Part shown: positions 15,567 to 23,298 of the stretch, in pieces
Position numbering within the stretch: position 1 is the stretch's first letter
Layout: each line of letters begins with the position of its first letter
Position numbers and translations under genes: made by a program
The notes under the pieces: model-generated
Seen by the model: only the letters and a program-made list of their open reading frames with translations
What the model was told of the DNA's origin: nothing
The model's database searches: none
Source: Streptomyces sp. TLI_105
Lineage (GTDB): Bacteria; Actinomycetota; Actinomycetes; Streptomycetales; Streptomycetaceae
Direction: 5' to 3'
Assembly (NCBI RefSeq): GCF_900105415.1
Contig: NZ_FNSM01000001.1
Coordinates: forward strand, 4,818,501-4,882,500
DNA: 64,000 nucleotides

Positions 15567-15593
15567 CTGGCACTCACACTCATCGAGTGCTAA
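15567..15593 (-). promoter_or_regulatory. CIRCE element (HrcA operator) of the Ruc-like gene
   Basis: Read on the minus strand, TTAGCACTC (15593-15585) is followed by nine bases and GAGTGCCAG (15575-15567). The consensus is TTAGCACTC-N9-GAGTGCTAA. The left half matches 9/9, the right half 7/9, and the spacing is exact. It lies between the presumed promoter and the start codon and overlaps the Shine-Dalgarno, the usual place for HrcA repression. Confidence 0.85.
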
Positions 15594-15623
15594 CGACGAT
15601 CCATACTGACGTATTCCGTGGGA

Positions 15624-16904
15624 TCAGTCCACCGTCACCGGCACGCGGTGACCGATACCACGTGCCGCGACCCGGCTCGCCTCGCGGGGCCGCAGCCGCG
15701 AGCGCAGGGCGAGCAGCGTGGCCAGGGCGAGGGCCGTGCCCGCCATCGGCACCAGGAATCCGGTGCTCGCGCCGTGTGCGTCGGCGAGGCGGCCGGCGAC
15801 CGTGACGGCCGCGGCCTGGCCGAGCGCGACGGCGCCGGTGAGCCAGGTGAAGGCCTCGGTACGGGCCGAGGCCGGGATCAGGGTCTCGACGATGGTGTAG
15901 CCGGTGATCAGGGCGGGCGCGATGCACAGGCCGACGACCAGGCCCAGGGCGCCGAGGAGCAGCACCGAGTGCGCGGTCCACAGCAGGGAGGCGGCGACGG
16001 TGAGGCCCGCGTAGCCCAGGATCAGGCGGCGGCGGGGGCCGGTCTTCCAGGCGACGGCGCCCATGGCGATGCCCGCGAGCATGTTGCCGGCGGCGAAGAC
16101 GCCGTACAGCAGGCCGTTGGCGCCGGGGTTGCCGATCTCCTCGGTGAAGGCGGTGAGGGAGACCTGCATGCCGCCGAAGACGGAGCCGATGCCGAGGAAG
16201 GCGACGACGAGGACGCGGACGCCGGGGATGGAGAGCGCCGAGCGGCGGGGCTCGCCGCCGTGGTGGCCGGCCGTGGCGGCCAGGCCGTGGGCGGGCTGGG
16301 TGGCGCGCTGCGCGGCGAAGAACAGGCCGCCGACGAGGGTGAGGGCGGCCTCGGCGATCAGACCGGCGGCCGGGTGGACGCCGGTGCACAGGGCGGTGGC
16401 GAGGACGGGGCCGACGACGAAGGTGAACTCGTCCGTGACGGACTCGAAGGCGGCGGCCGTCGGCATCAGCGGGGTGCCGTCCAGCTTGGCGGCCCAGCGG
16501 GCCCGGACCATCGGCCCGACCTGGGGCACGGAGGCGCCGGCGGGGACGGCGGCCAGGAACAGAGCCCAGAGCGGGGCGCCGGCCAGGGCGAGGGCGACGA
16601 GCAGGGAGACGGCGGCGGCGTGGACGAGGACGCCGGGGACCAGGACGGCGCGCTGGCCGAAGCGGTCGGCGAGCTTGCCGCTCTGGGGGGCGAAGAGCGC
16701 CATGGAGACGCCGGTGGCGGCGGCGACCGCGCCGGCGCTGCCGAAGGAGCCGGTGGTGTGCTGCACGAGCAGGACGATGCCGATGGTCAGCATCGCGAAG
16801 GGCTGCCGTGCGGCGAAGCCGGGGAGCAGGAAGGACAGTGCGCCGGGTGTGCGCAGCAGCTGCCCGTAGCCGGGCCTCTTGTCCGTGATGACCGTGGACG
16901 CCAC
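15624..16904 (-). CDS. MFS transporter
   Basis: A 426-residue, 12-helix major facilitator. A typical loop 2-3 motif (GKLADRFGQRAVLV) lies near residue 75, and a related sequence (GRLADAHGAST) appears in the C-terminal half. The substrate is not predictable; the overall look is of drug or metabolite exporters related to MDR-type MFS proteins. The GTG at 16904 is chosen (VASTVITDKRPGYG, with AAAGG about eight bases upstream). The frame is open further upstream, but that part reads as unlikely low-complexity sequence. It is flanked on both sides by genes of the same orientation but separated by 258 bases from the antiporter. Confidence 0.88.
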   Translation of the reverse strand: MASTVITDKRPGYGQLLRTPGALSFLLPGFAARQPFAMLTIGIVLLVQHTTGSFGSAGAVAAATGVSMALFAPQSGKLADRFGQRAVLVPGVLVHAAAVSLLVALALAGAPLWALFLAAVPAGASVPQVGPMVRARWAAKLDGTPLMPTAAAFESVTDEFTFVVGPVLATALCTGVHPAAGLIAEAALTLVGGLFFAAQRATQPAHGLAATAGHHGGEPRRSALSIPGVRVLVVAFLGIGSVFGGMQVSLTAFTEEIGNPGANGLLYGVFAAGNMLAGIAMGAVAWKTGPRRRLILGYAGLTVAASLLWTAHSVLLLGALGLVVGLCIAPALITGYTIVETLIPASARTEAFTWLTGAVALGQAAAVTVAGRLADAHGASTGFLVPMAGTALALATLLALRSRLRPREASRVAARGIGHRVPVTVD

Positions 16905-17104
16905 GGTCCTTGCCTTTCTGCCGCCTGGTAGCGCGCCCCCTGCACGGTGGTGCGGGTGTCGCCGAGAGCTGTCCTCATGCGCGTTACTGCGGTAGATACC
17001 GGGCCGGCCCCACTGCGGAGGGGCGCCACGGCCGCCATACGGTCGCGCCAGCTCTGCGTCAGGCAGAGTTGGTTCGATCAGGTGTGCCTTCATGGTACAG
17101 GGAA

Positions 17105-17132
17105 GAGCGTCTTCCCGCCTGGGAAAACGCTC
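17105..17132 (-). terminator. Hairpin downstream of the K+/H+ antiporter gene
   Basis: GAGCGT-CTTCCC pairs with GGGAA-ACGCTC around a short loop; the six-base and five-base stem parts are separated by a small mismatch. It lies 30 bases past the antiporter stop and is followed on the minus strand by a pyrimidine-rich run. The rest of 16905-17162 contains no gene. Confidence 0.55.
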
Positions 17133-17162
17133 CCGCACCCCAATTAATGCCTGGGATTAACC

Positions 17163-18725
17163 CTAAGTTTCCTTGCGGCGGTCGCTGCCCGGCAGGTGGA
17201 AGCGCCCCGTGACGGCCGGCGTCGAGGCCGCCGTCGCGCCGCCGGTGCCGAGCCAGCCGGCGAGCTTGCCGCCCTGGCCGACGGCCCGCAGCCGCCGCTC
17301 GGTGGTGTCCCGCACCGGGTCGGTGGCGACGACGAGCAGTTCGTCGCCGTGCCGCAGGACGGTCGCGGGCCCCGGTACGAAGCTGGTGCCCTCCCGTACG
17401 ACGAGGGTGACCGCGGCCCCGGCCGGGAGGCGCAGCTCGGCGACCTCGACGCCGTGCATCCGGGAGCCCTCCGGGATGGCGACGGAGAGCAGGTGGCCGC
17501 GCAGCCGCTCCAGCGGGGCGGACTCGACGCCGAGGTCGGCGGCCTCGGCGGGGTCGCCCAGCTTGAGGGCCTTCGCCAGCCAGGGCAGCGTCGGGCCCTG
17601 GACGAGGGTGTAGACGACGACGAGGACGAAGACGATGTTGAAGATCCGCTCGCTGCCCTCGATCTTCGACACCATCGGGATGGTGGCGAGGATGATGGGG
17701 ACGGCGCCGCGCAGGCCGGCCCAGGACATCAGGGCCTGCTCCTGCCAGGGGATCCGGAAGGGCAGCAGGCTGACCAGGACCTCCATGGGCCGCGCGACCA
17801 CCGTCAGGACGAGGCCGATGACGACGGCGGGCCAGAAGTCGTGGACGAGCTCGTGCGGGGTGACGAGCAGGCCGAGCAGGACGAACATGCCGATCTGCGC
17901 GATCCAGCCGAGTCCCTCGGCGAAGCCGCGGTTCGCGGGCGCGTGGGGCAGCTTGGCGTTGCCGAGGATCATCGAGGCCAGGTAGACGGCGAGGAAGCCG
18001 GAGCCGTGGGCCATGGCGCCGGCGGCGTACGCGACGACGGCGATGGCCATGACGGCGATCGGGTACAGGCCGGAGGCGGGCAGGGCGACGTGCCGCAGTC
18101 CGTAGGCGCCGATGAAGCCGACGGCGAGGCCGACGGCGACGCCGATGGCGAGTTCGAGGGCTATCTCGCCGACGAGGAGGTACCAGTGGTCGACGGGTCC
18201 GGCGGTGGAGAAGGCGACGACGAGGATGACGACGGGGGCGTCGTTGAAGCCGGACTCGGCCTCCAGGACGCCGGTGACCCGTGAGGGGAGGGGCACCTTG
18301 CGCAGCACGGAGAAGACCGCGGCGGCGTCGGTGGAGGAGACGACGGCGCCGATGATCAGGGCCTGCCGCCAGTCGAGGCCGACGAGGTAGTGGGCGCCGG
18401 CGGCGGTGATGCCGACGCTGACGGCGACGCCGAGGGTGGAGAGGACGACCGCGGCGGGCAGCGCCGGCTTGATCTCCTTCCACTTCGTGCCGAGACCGCC
18501 CTCGGCGAGGATCACGACGAGGGCGGCGTAGCCGATGACCTGCGTGAGTTCCGCGTTGTCGAAGGCGACGTTGCCGATGCCGTCCTGGCCGATGGCGACG
18601 CCGATGCCCAGGTAGAGCAGCAGGCTGGGGAGCCCGCTCCGGGAGGAGATCCGCACGGCCGCGACGGCCACGAGCAGGACGAGGGAGCAGACGAGCAGGA
18701 GTTCGTTGAGCTGGTGGACAGTCAG
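17163..18725 (-). CDS. Potassium/proton antiporter (CPA1, CvrA/YcgO-like) with TrkA-C domain, probable CTG start
   Basis: A 520-residue exchanger with 12-13 membrane helices. The conserved core includes ILAEGGLGTKW, GAVVSSTDAAAVFSVLR and LEAESGFNDAPVVIL, the CPA ion-binding region with Asp pairs. WAGLRGAVPIILATIPM also fits the family. Residues 400-480 are a TrkA-C-like regulatory domain (GVEVAELRLPAGAAVTLVVREG, HGDELLVVATD). Role: K+ export against H+ for turgor and pH balance. The first ATG/GTG/TTG in frame is the GTG at 18671, which would delete most of TM1. A CTG at 18725, with GGGGAAGGAA seven bases upstream, restores the expected LTVHQLNELLLVCSLVLLVAVA N-terminus, so it is annotated as the start. 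Confidence 0.85.
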   Translation of the reverse strand: MTVHQLNELLLVCSLVLLVAVAAVRISSRSGLPSLLLYLGIGVAIGQDGIGNVAFDNAELTQVIGYAALVVILAEGGLGTKWKEIKPALPAAVVLSTLGVAVSVGITAAGAHYLVGLDWRQALIIGAVVSSTDAAAVFSVLRKVPLPSRVTGVLEAESGFNDAPVVILVVAFSTAGPVDHWYLLVGEIALELAIGVAVGLAVGFIGAYGLRHVALPASGLYPIAVMAIAVVAYAAGAMAHGSGFLAVYLASMILGNAKLPHAPANRGFAEGLGWIAQIGMFVLLGLLVTPHELVHDFWPAVVIGLVLTVVARPMEVLVSLLPFRIPWQEQALMSWAGLRGAVPIILATIPMVSKIEGSERIFNIVFVLVVVYTLVQGPTLPWLAKALKLGDPAEAADLGVESAPLERLRGHLLSVAIPEGSRMHGVEVAELRLPAGAAVTLVVREGTSFVPGPATVLRHGDELLVVATDPVRDTTERRLRAVGQGGKLAGWLGTGGATAASTPAVTGRFHLPGSDRRKET

Positions 18726-18939
18726 TGGCCGTTCCTTCCCCTCACGTGCGGCTGGATCGTTCCTCCAGCGGCCGGTACTTCGTTACCTTACCTAATCTTT
18801 AACGCTTTCTTGACGCTCTCTTTGCGTCTGCTCGCTCACCAGTACGGTTCTCTTCCTGACACCGCGTCCGGGCCGTCCGGACGCTGCGCCTAAGGTTGCT
18901 CCCGTACTCCAGGACCACCCTGCCCCTCGAAGGACAGCG

Positions 18940-21684
18940 ATGCCCTCCAACACGACCGCGCCCCCCGGCAAGAAGACCGCCAAGAAGAAAGGGCGGCGCG
19001 CCCGCCTGCTCCTCCTCGTCCTGGTCCTCGCACTGGTCGTGGGCATCGGATTCGGCGGGTACTGGGGGGTCAGCACCGTCCGGGCCTCGTTCCCGCAGAC
19101 GACCGGCGAGATCCGCCTCGACAGCCTCTCCGCCGACGTCGAGGTGAAGCGGGACGCGAACGGCGTCCCGCAGATCTACGCCGACAACGAGGCGGACCTC
19201 TTCCGCGCCCAGGGCTACGTCCAGGCGCAGGACCGGTTCTACGAGATGGACGTCCGCCGGCACGTGACCGCGGGCCGGCTCTCCGAGATGTTCGGCGAGA
19301 GCCAGGTCGACACCGACGCCTTCCTGCGCACCCTCGGCTGGCGCCGCGTCGCGCAGGAGGAGTACGACAAGGTCCTGTCGCCGGAGACGAAGAAGTACCT
19401 CCAGGCGTACGCGGACGGCGTCAACGCCTATCTGAAGGACCGCGCCCCGAAGGACGTCTCCGTCGAGTACGCGGCGCTCGCCCTCACCGGCGACTACACG
19501 ATCGAGCCGTGGAGCCCGGTCGACTCGGTGGCCTGGCTCAAGGCCATGGCCTGGGACCTGCGCGGCAACATGCAGGACGAGATCGACCGCTCGCTGATGA
19601 CGAGCCGGCTGAGCGCGAAGCAGATCAAGCAGCTGTACCCGGAGTACCCGTACGCGCTCCACCAGCCGATCGTCGACAAGGGCGCGGTCGACGACGACGG
19701 CAGGTTCGACCCGAAGGCCGACGCGACCGAGGGCGACGGGACGACCACCGGGGACACCCCGGGGACGGGCCCCGGATCCTCCGGCGGCGTCTCCTCCCAG
19801 CTCGGCGCGCTCTCCGAGGTCCTCGACACCGTCCCCGCCCTGCTCGGCCCCAACGGCAACGGCATCGGCTCGAACTCCTGGGTCGTCTCCGGGCGGCTCA
19901 CCACCTCCGGCAAGCCGCTGCTCGCCAACGACCCGCACCTCGCGCCCCAGCTGCCGTCCCTCTGGTACCAGATGGGCCTGCACTGCCGCTCGGTCTCGGC
20001 CACCTGCCGCTACGACGTCGCCGGCTACACCTTCTCCGGCATGCCCGGCGTGATCATCGGCCACAACGACAAGATCGCCTGGGGCCTCACCAACCTCGGC
20101 GCCGACGTGACCGACCTCTACCTGGAGAAGATCGGCCCCGACGGCTACCTCGTCGACGGCAAGGTCAAGCCGTTCACCAGCCGCGAGGAGACCATCAAGG
20201 TCGCCGGCGGCGGCGACCGCAAGATCACCGTCCGCTCCACCGAGCACGGACCGCTCGTCTCCGACCGCTCCTCCGAGCTGGAGACGGTCGGCCAGAAGGC
20301 CCCCGTCGGCAACGCCGCCCCCGACCGCGGCACCGGCTACGGCGTCTCCCTCCAGTGGACCGCCCTCCAGCCGGGCAGGTCGATGGACGCGATCTTCGCG
20401 ATCGACCGCGCCCAGGACTTCACCACCTTCCGGGCCGCCGCCAGGAACTTCGAGGTCCCCTCCCAGAACCTGATCTACGCCGACACCGCCGGCAACATCG
20501 GCTACCAGTCGCCCGGCAAGATCCCGCAGCGCACCAAGGGCGACGGCACGCTGCCCGCGCCCGGCTGGGACTCCTCGTGGAAGTGGAAGGGGTACATCCC
20601 CTTCGAGAAGCTGCCCTACGAGTACGACCCGGAGCGCGGCTACATCGTCACCGCCAACCAGGCCGTGATCGACCAGAAGACCTACCCCGACCTGCTCACC
20701 AAGGACTGGGGCTACGGCTCGCGCAGCCAGCGGATCAACGACCTCATCGAGTCGAAGACCAAGGACGGCGGCAAGATCTCGTCGGACGACATGCGGACCA
20801 TGCAGACGGACAACCGCAGCGAGATCGCGACGCTGCTCAACCCGCTGCTGCTGAAGATCGACATCTCCGACCCGTACGTCCGCGAGGCGCAGAAGCTCCT
20901 CGAGGGCTGGGACTACACCCAGGAGCCCGACTCGGCCGCCGCCGCCTACTTCAACGCGGTCTGGCGCAACGTCCTCAAGCTCGCCTTCGGCAACAAGCTG
21001 CCCAAGGAACTGCGCGCCGAGGGCGACTGCATCAACGTCCGCCCGGCCGAGGCCACCGGCCCCGTCGACGAGCAGAACAAGCTCGTCCGCGAGTGCGGCG
21101 AGCGGGACCCCGACTCCGCGCAGCCGGACGGCGGCGACCGCTGGTACGAGGTGGTCCGCCCGCTCCTCAAGCAGGAGAAGAGCGAGTGGTGGGCCACCCC
21201 CGGCAACCGGCTCGACCCGGCCACCGAGACGCGCGACCAGCTGCTCGCCCGCGCCATGAAGGACGCCCGCTGGGAGCTGACCGCCAAGCTCGGCAAGGAC
21301 GTCTCCACCTGGAGCTGGGGCCGGCTGCACCAGCTGACCCTGAAGAACCAGACCCTCGGCACCGCCGGCCCCGGCGTCGTGCAGCAGCTCCTCAACCGCG
21401 GCCCGTGGAACCTGGGCGGCGGCGAGGCGGCCGTCGACGCCACCGGCTGGAACGCGGCCGGCGGCTACGAGGTCATCTGGGTCCCGTCGATGCGGATGGT
21501 CGTCAACGTCGGCGACTGGGACAAGTCCCGGTGGGTCAACCTGACCGGCGCCTCCGGCCACGCCTTCCACTCGCACTACACGGACCAGACGGACGCCTGG
21601 GCGAAGGGCGAGCTGTACGACTGGGCCTACGGCAAGACGGCGGTCGACGCGGCGGCGAAGGACACACTCACGCTGAAGCCCTGA
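18940..21684 (+). CDS. Penicillin acylase family N-terminal-nucleophile amidohydrolase
   Basis: A 914-residue secreted or membrane-bound Ntn hydrolase (peptidase S45). A Lys-rich start and one hydrophobic helix (LLLLVLVLALVVGIGFGGYW) form a signal anchor. The alpha-chain region has VPQIYADNEADLFRAQGYVQAQDRFYEMD. The autocleavage site is predicted at Gly310-Ser311 in GIGSNSWVVSG, exposing Ser311 as nucleophile. The beta chain has LLANDPHLA, VIIGHNDKIAWGLTN and NLIYADTAGNIGYQSPGKIP. A Gly/Thr/Ser-rich low-complexity spacer lies just before the site and could be the removed linker. Relatives cleave acyl groups from beta-lactams, acyl-homoserine lactones or lipopeptides; the substrate here is unknown. 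It converges with the cyclo-ligase gene with no gap between the stops. Confidence 0.9.
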   Translation: MPSNTTAPPGKKTAKKKGRRARLLLLVLVLALVVGIGFGGYWGVSTVRASFPQTTGEIRLDSLSADVEVKRDANGVPQIYADNEADLFRAQGYVQAQDRFYEMDVRRHVTAGRLSEMFGESQVDTDAFLRTLGWRRVAQEEYDKVLSPETKKYLQAYADGVNAYLKDRAPKDVSVEYAALALTGDYTIEPWSPVDSVAWLKAMAWDLRGNMQDEIDRSLMTSRLSAKQIKQLYPEYPYALHQPIVDKGAVDDDGRFDPKADATEGDGTTTGDTPGTGPGSSGGVSSQLGALSEVLDTVPALLGPNGNGIGSNSWVVSGRLTTSGKPLLANDPHLAPQLPSLWYQMGLHCRSVSATCRYDVAGYTFSGMPGVIIGHNDKIAWGLTNLGADVTDLYLEKIGPDGYLVDGKVKPFTSREETIKVAGGGDRKITVRSTEHGPLVSDRSSELETVGQKAPVGNAAPDRGTGYGVSLQWTALQPGRSMDAIFAIDRAQDFTTFRAAARNFEVPSQNLIYADTAGNIGYQSPGKIPQRTKGDGTLPAPGWDSSWKWKGYIPFEKLPYEYDPERGYIVTANQAVIDQKTYPDLLTKDWGYGSRSQRINDLIESKTKDGGKISSDDMRTMQTDNRSEIATLLNPLLLKIDISDPYVREAQKLLEGWDYTQEPDSAAAAYFNAVWRNVLKLAFGNKLPKELRAEGDCINVRPAEATGPVDEQNKLVRECGERDPDSAQPDGGDRWYEVVRPLLKQEKSEWWATPGNRLDPATETRDQLLARAMKDARWELTAKLGKDVSTWSWGRLHQLTLKNQTLGTAGPGVVQQLLNRGPWNLGGGEAAVDATGWNAAGGYEVIWVPSMRMVVNVGDWDKSRWVNLTGASGHAFHSHYTDQTDAWAKGELYDWAYGKTAVDAAAKDTLTLKP

Positions 21685-21690
21685 TCAGGG
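21679..21690. other. 12-bp palindrome formed by two abutting stop codons
   Basis: CCCTGATCAGGG contains the TGA of the acylase gene (21682-21684) directly followed by the reverse-strand TGA of the cyclo-ligase gene (21685-21687). The two convergent genes therefore have a zero-length intergenic region. Confidence 0.95.
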
Positions 21691-22278
21691 GCCGAAGCGG
21701 GTGACCCCCTCCGGGGTCACCACCGCGTGCACGGGGTGGTCGTGCGGTTCCTCCGGGACCCGGGCGACCACCTCGTCCGCGTAGAGGAGCACCACCAGGG
21801 CCGGATCCACGCCCGCGCGTGCGAGCCGGGCGAGGACCCGGTCGTACGAGCCGCCGCCCCGCCCCAGCCGCATCCCGCGCCCGTCGACAGCGAGACCGGG
21901 CAGCAGCACGGCGTCGGCGGCGCACACCGCCTCGGGGCCGAGCCGGGGCCCGGTCGGTTCGAGGAGGCCGCGGCCGGCCTTCGCCAGCGCCTCGCGCCCC
22001 TCGTACGCCGCCCAGTCCAGGTCGTTGTCGGGCAGCAGGACGGGGAGCAGGACCCGCACCCCGCGCGCGTGGAGGGCGTCGAGCAGCGCGCGCGTGCCCG
22101 GTTCGCGGCCCACCGACACATAGGCGGCGACGGTGGCCGCCTCGGCGAGTTCGGCCAGTTCCATGCCCTGCCGGGCGAGGGACTCGGCCGAGTCCGCGAG
22201 GAACGCGGGGGTCAGTGCGGCGCGGGCGGCCAGAAGTCGGCTGCGCAGCACGGTCTTTTCGGACAACTCGGATGTCAT
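21685..22278 (-). CDS. 5-formyltetrahydrofolate cyclo-ligase
   Basis: A 197-residue enzyme that uses ATP to convert 5-formyl-THF into 5,10-methenyl-THF, returning a storage and inhibitor folate to the one-carbon pool. Visible motifs are KTVLRSRLLAARAAL at the start, ATVAAYVSVGREPGTRALLDAL, and GMRLGRGGGSYDRVLARL, the ATP/Mg-binding GRGGGYYDR-type motif of the family, with Ser replacing one Tyr. The start codon at 22278 is supported by the homology. It is divergent from galU across 104 AT-richer bases. A stable hairpin lies inside the last codons. Confidence 0.92.
   Translation of the reverse strand: MTSELSEKTVLRSRLLAARAALTPAFLADSAESLARQGMELAELAEAATVAAYVSVGREPGTRALLDALHARGVRVLLPVLLPDNDLDWAAYEGREALAKAGRGLLEPTGPRLGPEAVCAADAVLLPGLAVDGRGMRLGRGGGSYDRVLARLARAGVDPALVVLLYADEVVARVPEEPHDHPVHAVVTPEGVTRFGP
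21700..21721. terminator. Hairpin inside the 3' end of the cyclo-ligase gene, likely terminator for the acylase transcript
   Basis: GGTGACCCC (21700-21708) and GGGGTCACC (21713-21721) form a nine-base perfect stem with a CTCC loop. It lies 16 bases past the acylase stop but within cyclo-ligase codons (VVTPEGVT). It could stop the plus-strand transcript while being read through by ribosomes on the other. Confidence 0.55.
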
Positions 22279-22382
22279 GACGACCTCATGTGCAGGTACG
22301 AAATTCTTGTAACTGTCTTTATGCGAAGGAAGTTAACCGAAGCCACATCTTCTTCTCATTGCGAACGACTAAGGTGCACCGC

Positions 22383-23294
22383 ATGAATCAGTCGCTCCCC
22401 AGGCTCGGCCGGATCAGCAAGGCTGTCATCCCCGCCGCCGGTCTCGGCACCCGCTTCCTTCCGGCGACCAAGGCGACGCCGAAGGAGATGCTGCCGGTCG
22501 TCGACAAGCCGGCGATCCAGTACGTCGTCGAGGAGGCCGTCGCGGCCGGGCTCTCGGACGTTCTGATGATCACCGGCCGGAACAAGCGTCCCCTGGAGGA
22601 CCACTTCGACCGGAACTACGAGCTGGAGGAAGCTCTGATCCGGAAGGGCGACGGGGAGCGCCTCTCCAAGGTCCAGGAGTCCAGCGACCTGGCCACCATG
22701 CACTACGTCCGCCAGGGCGCCCCGCGCGGCCTCGGCCACGCCGTGCTCTGCGCCGCCCCGCACGTCGGCGACCAGCCCTTCGCGGTGCTCCTCGGCGACG
22801 ACCTGATCGACCCGCGCGACCCGCTGCTCGCGCGGATGGTGGAGGTCCAGGAGCGGGAGGGCGGCAGCGTCATCGCCCTGATGGAGGTCGAGCCCGCGCA
22901 GATCCACCTCTACGGCTGCGCGGCGGTCGAGGCGACCGCCGACTCGGACGTCGTGAAGGTGACGGACCTGGTCGAGAAGCCGGATCCGGGCGAGGCGCCC
23001 AGCAATTACGCGATCATCGGCCGTTATGTACTGGATCCGGCCGTTTTCGATACGCTGCGGGAGACCGAGCCGGGCCGCGGCGGCGAGATCCAGCTGACCG
23101 ACGCGCTGCAGAAACTCGCCTCGGACGAGAAGATCGGCGGCCCGGTGCACGGCGTCGTGTTCAAGGGGCGCCGCTATGACACCGGTGACCGCGGGGACTA
23201 TCTGCGTGCCATTGTCAGACTCGCGTGCGAACGTGAAGATCTGGGACCGGACTTCCGGGCCTGGCTCCGGAGATACGTCAGCGAGGAGATGTAG
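22383..23294 (+). CDS. galU: UTP-glucose-1-phosphate uridylyltransferase
   Basis: A 303-residue GalU that makes UDP-glucose from UTP and glucose-1-phosphate for glycogen-independent sugar and envelope pathways. The nucleotide motif KAVIPAAGLGTRFLPATKATPKEMLPVVDKPAIQ, the TGRNKRPLEDHFD block and VLLGDDLID are all present. The ATG at 22383 is chosen because homology begins there and TAAGGT sits seven bases upstream, consistent with a leaderless mRNA. A longer in-frame start at 22290 would add an unlikely Cys/Asn-containing extension. It is followed after four bases by glp, so the galU-glp-moaC-mogA-GNAT run may be one operon. Confidence 0.95.
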   Translation: MNQSLPRLGRISKAVIPAAGLGTRFLPATKATPKEMLPVVDKPAIQYVVEEAVAAGLSDVLMITGRNKRPLEDHFDRNYELEEALIRKGDGERLSKVQESSDLATMHYVRQGAPRGLGHAVLCAAPHVGDQPFAVLLGDDLIDPRDPLLARMVEVQEREGGSVIALMEVEPAQIHLYGCAAVEATADSDVVKVTDLVEKPDPGEAPSNYAIIGRYVLDPAVFDTLRETEPGRGGEIQLTDALQKLASDEKIGGPVHGVVFKGRRYDTGDRGDYLRAIVRLACEREDLGPDFRAWLRRYVSEEM

Positions 23295-23298
23295 CACC

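Noticed and set aside
18770..18815. Iron-box-like TTAGGTAAGG upstream of the antiporter
   Set aside because: Only the left half resembles the DmdR1/IdeR consensus. The right half does not pair and neither flanking gene is iron-related.
18799..21576. Long minus-strand open frame opposite the acylase
   Set aside because: Same antisense composition artefact. No motif and no start context.
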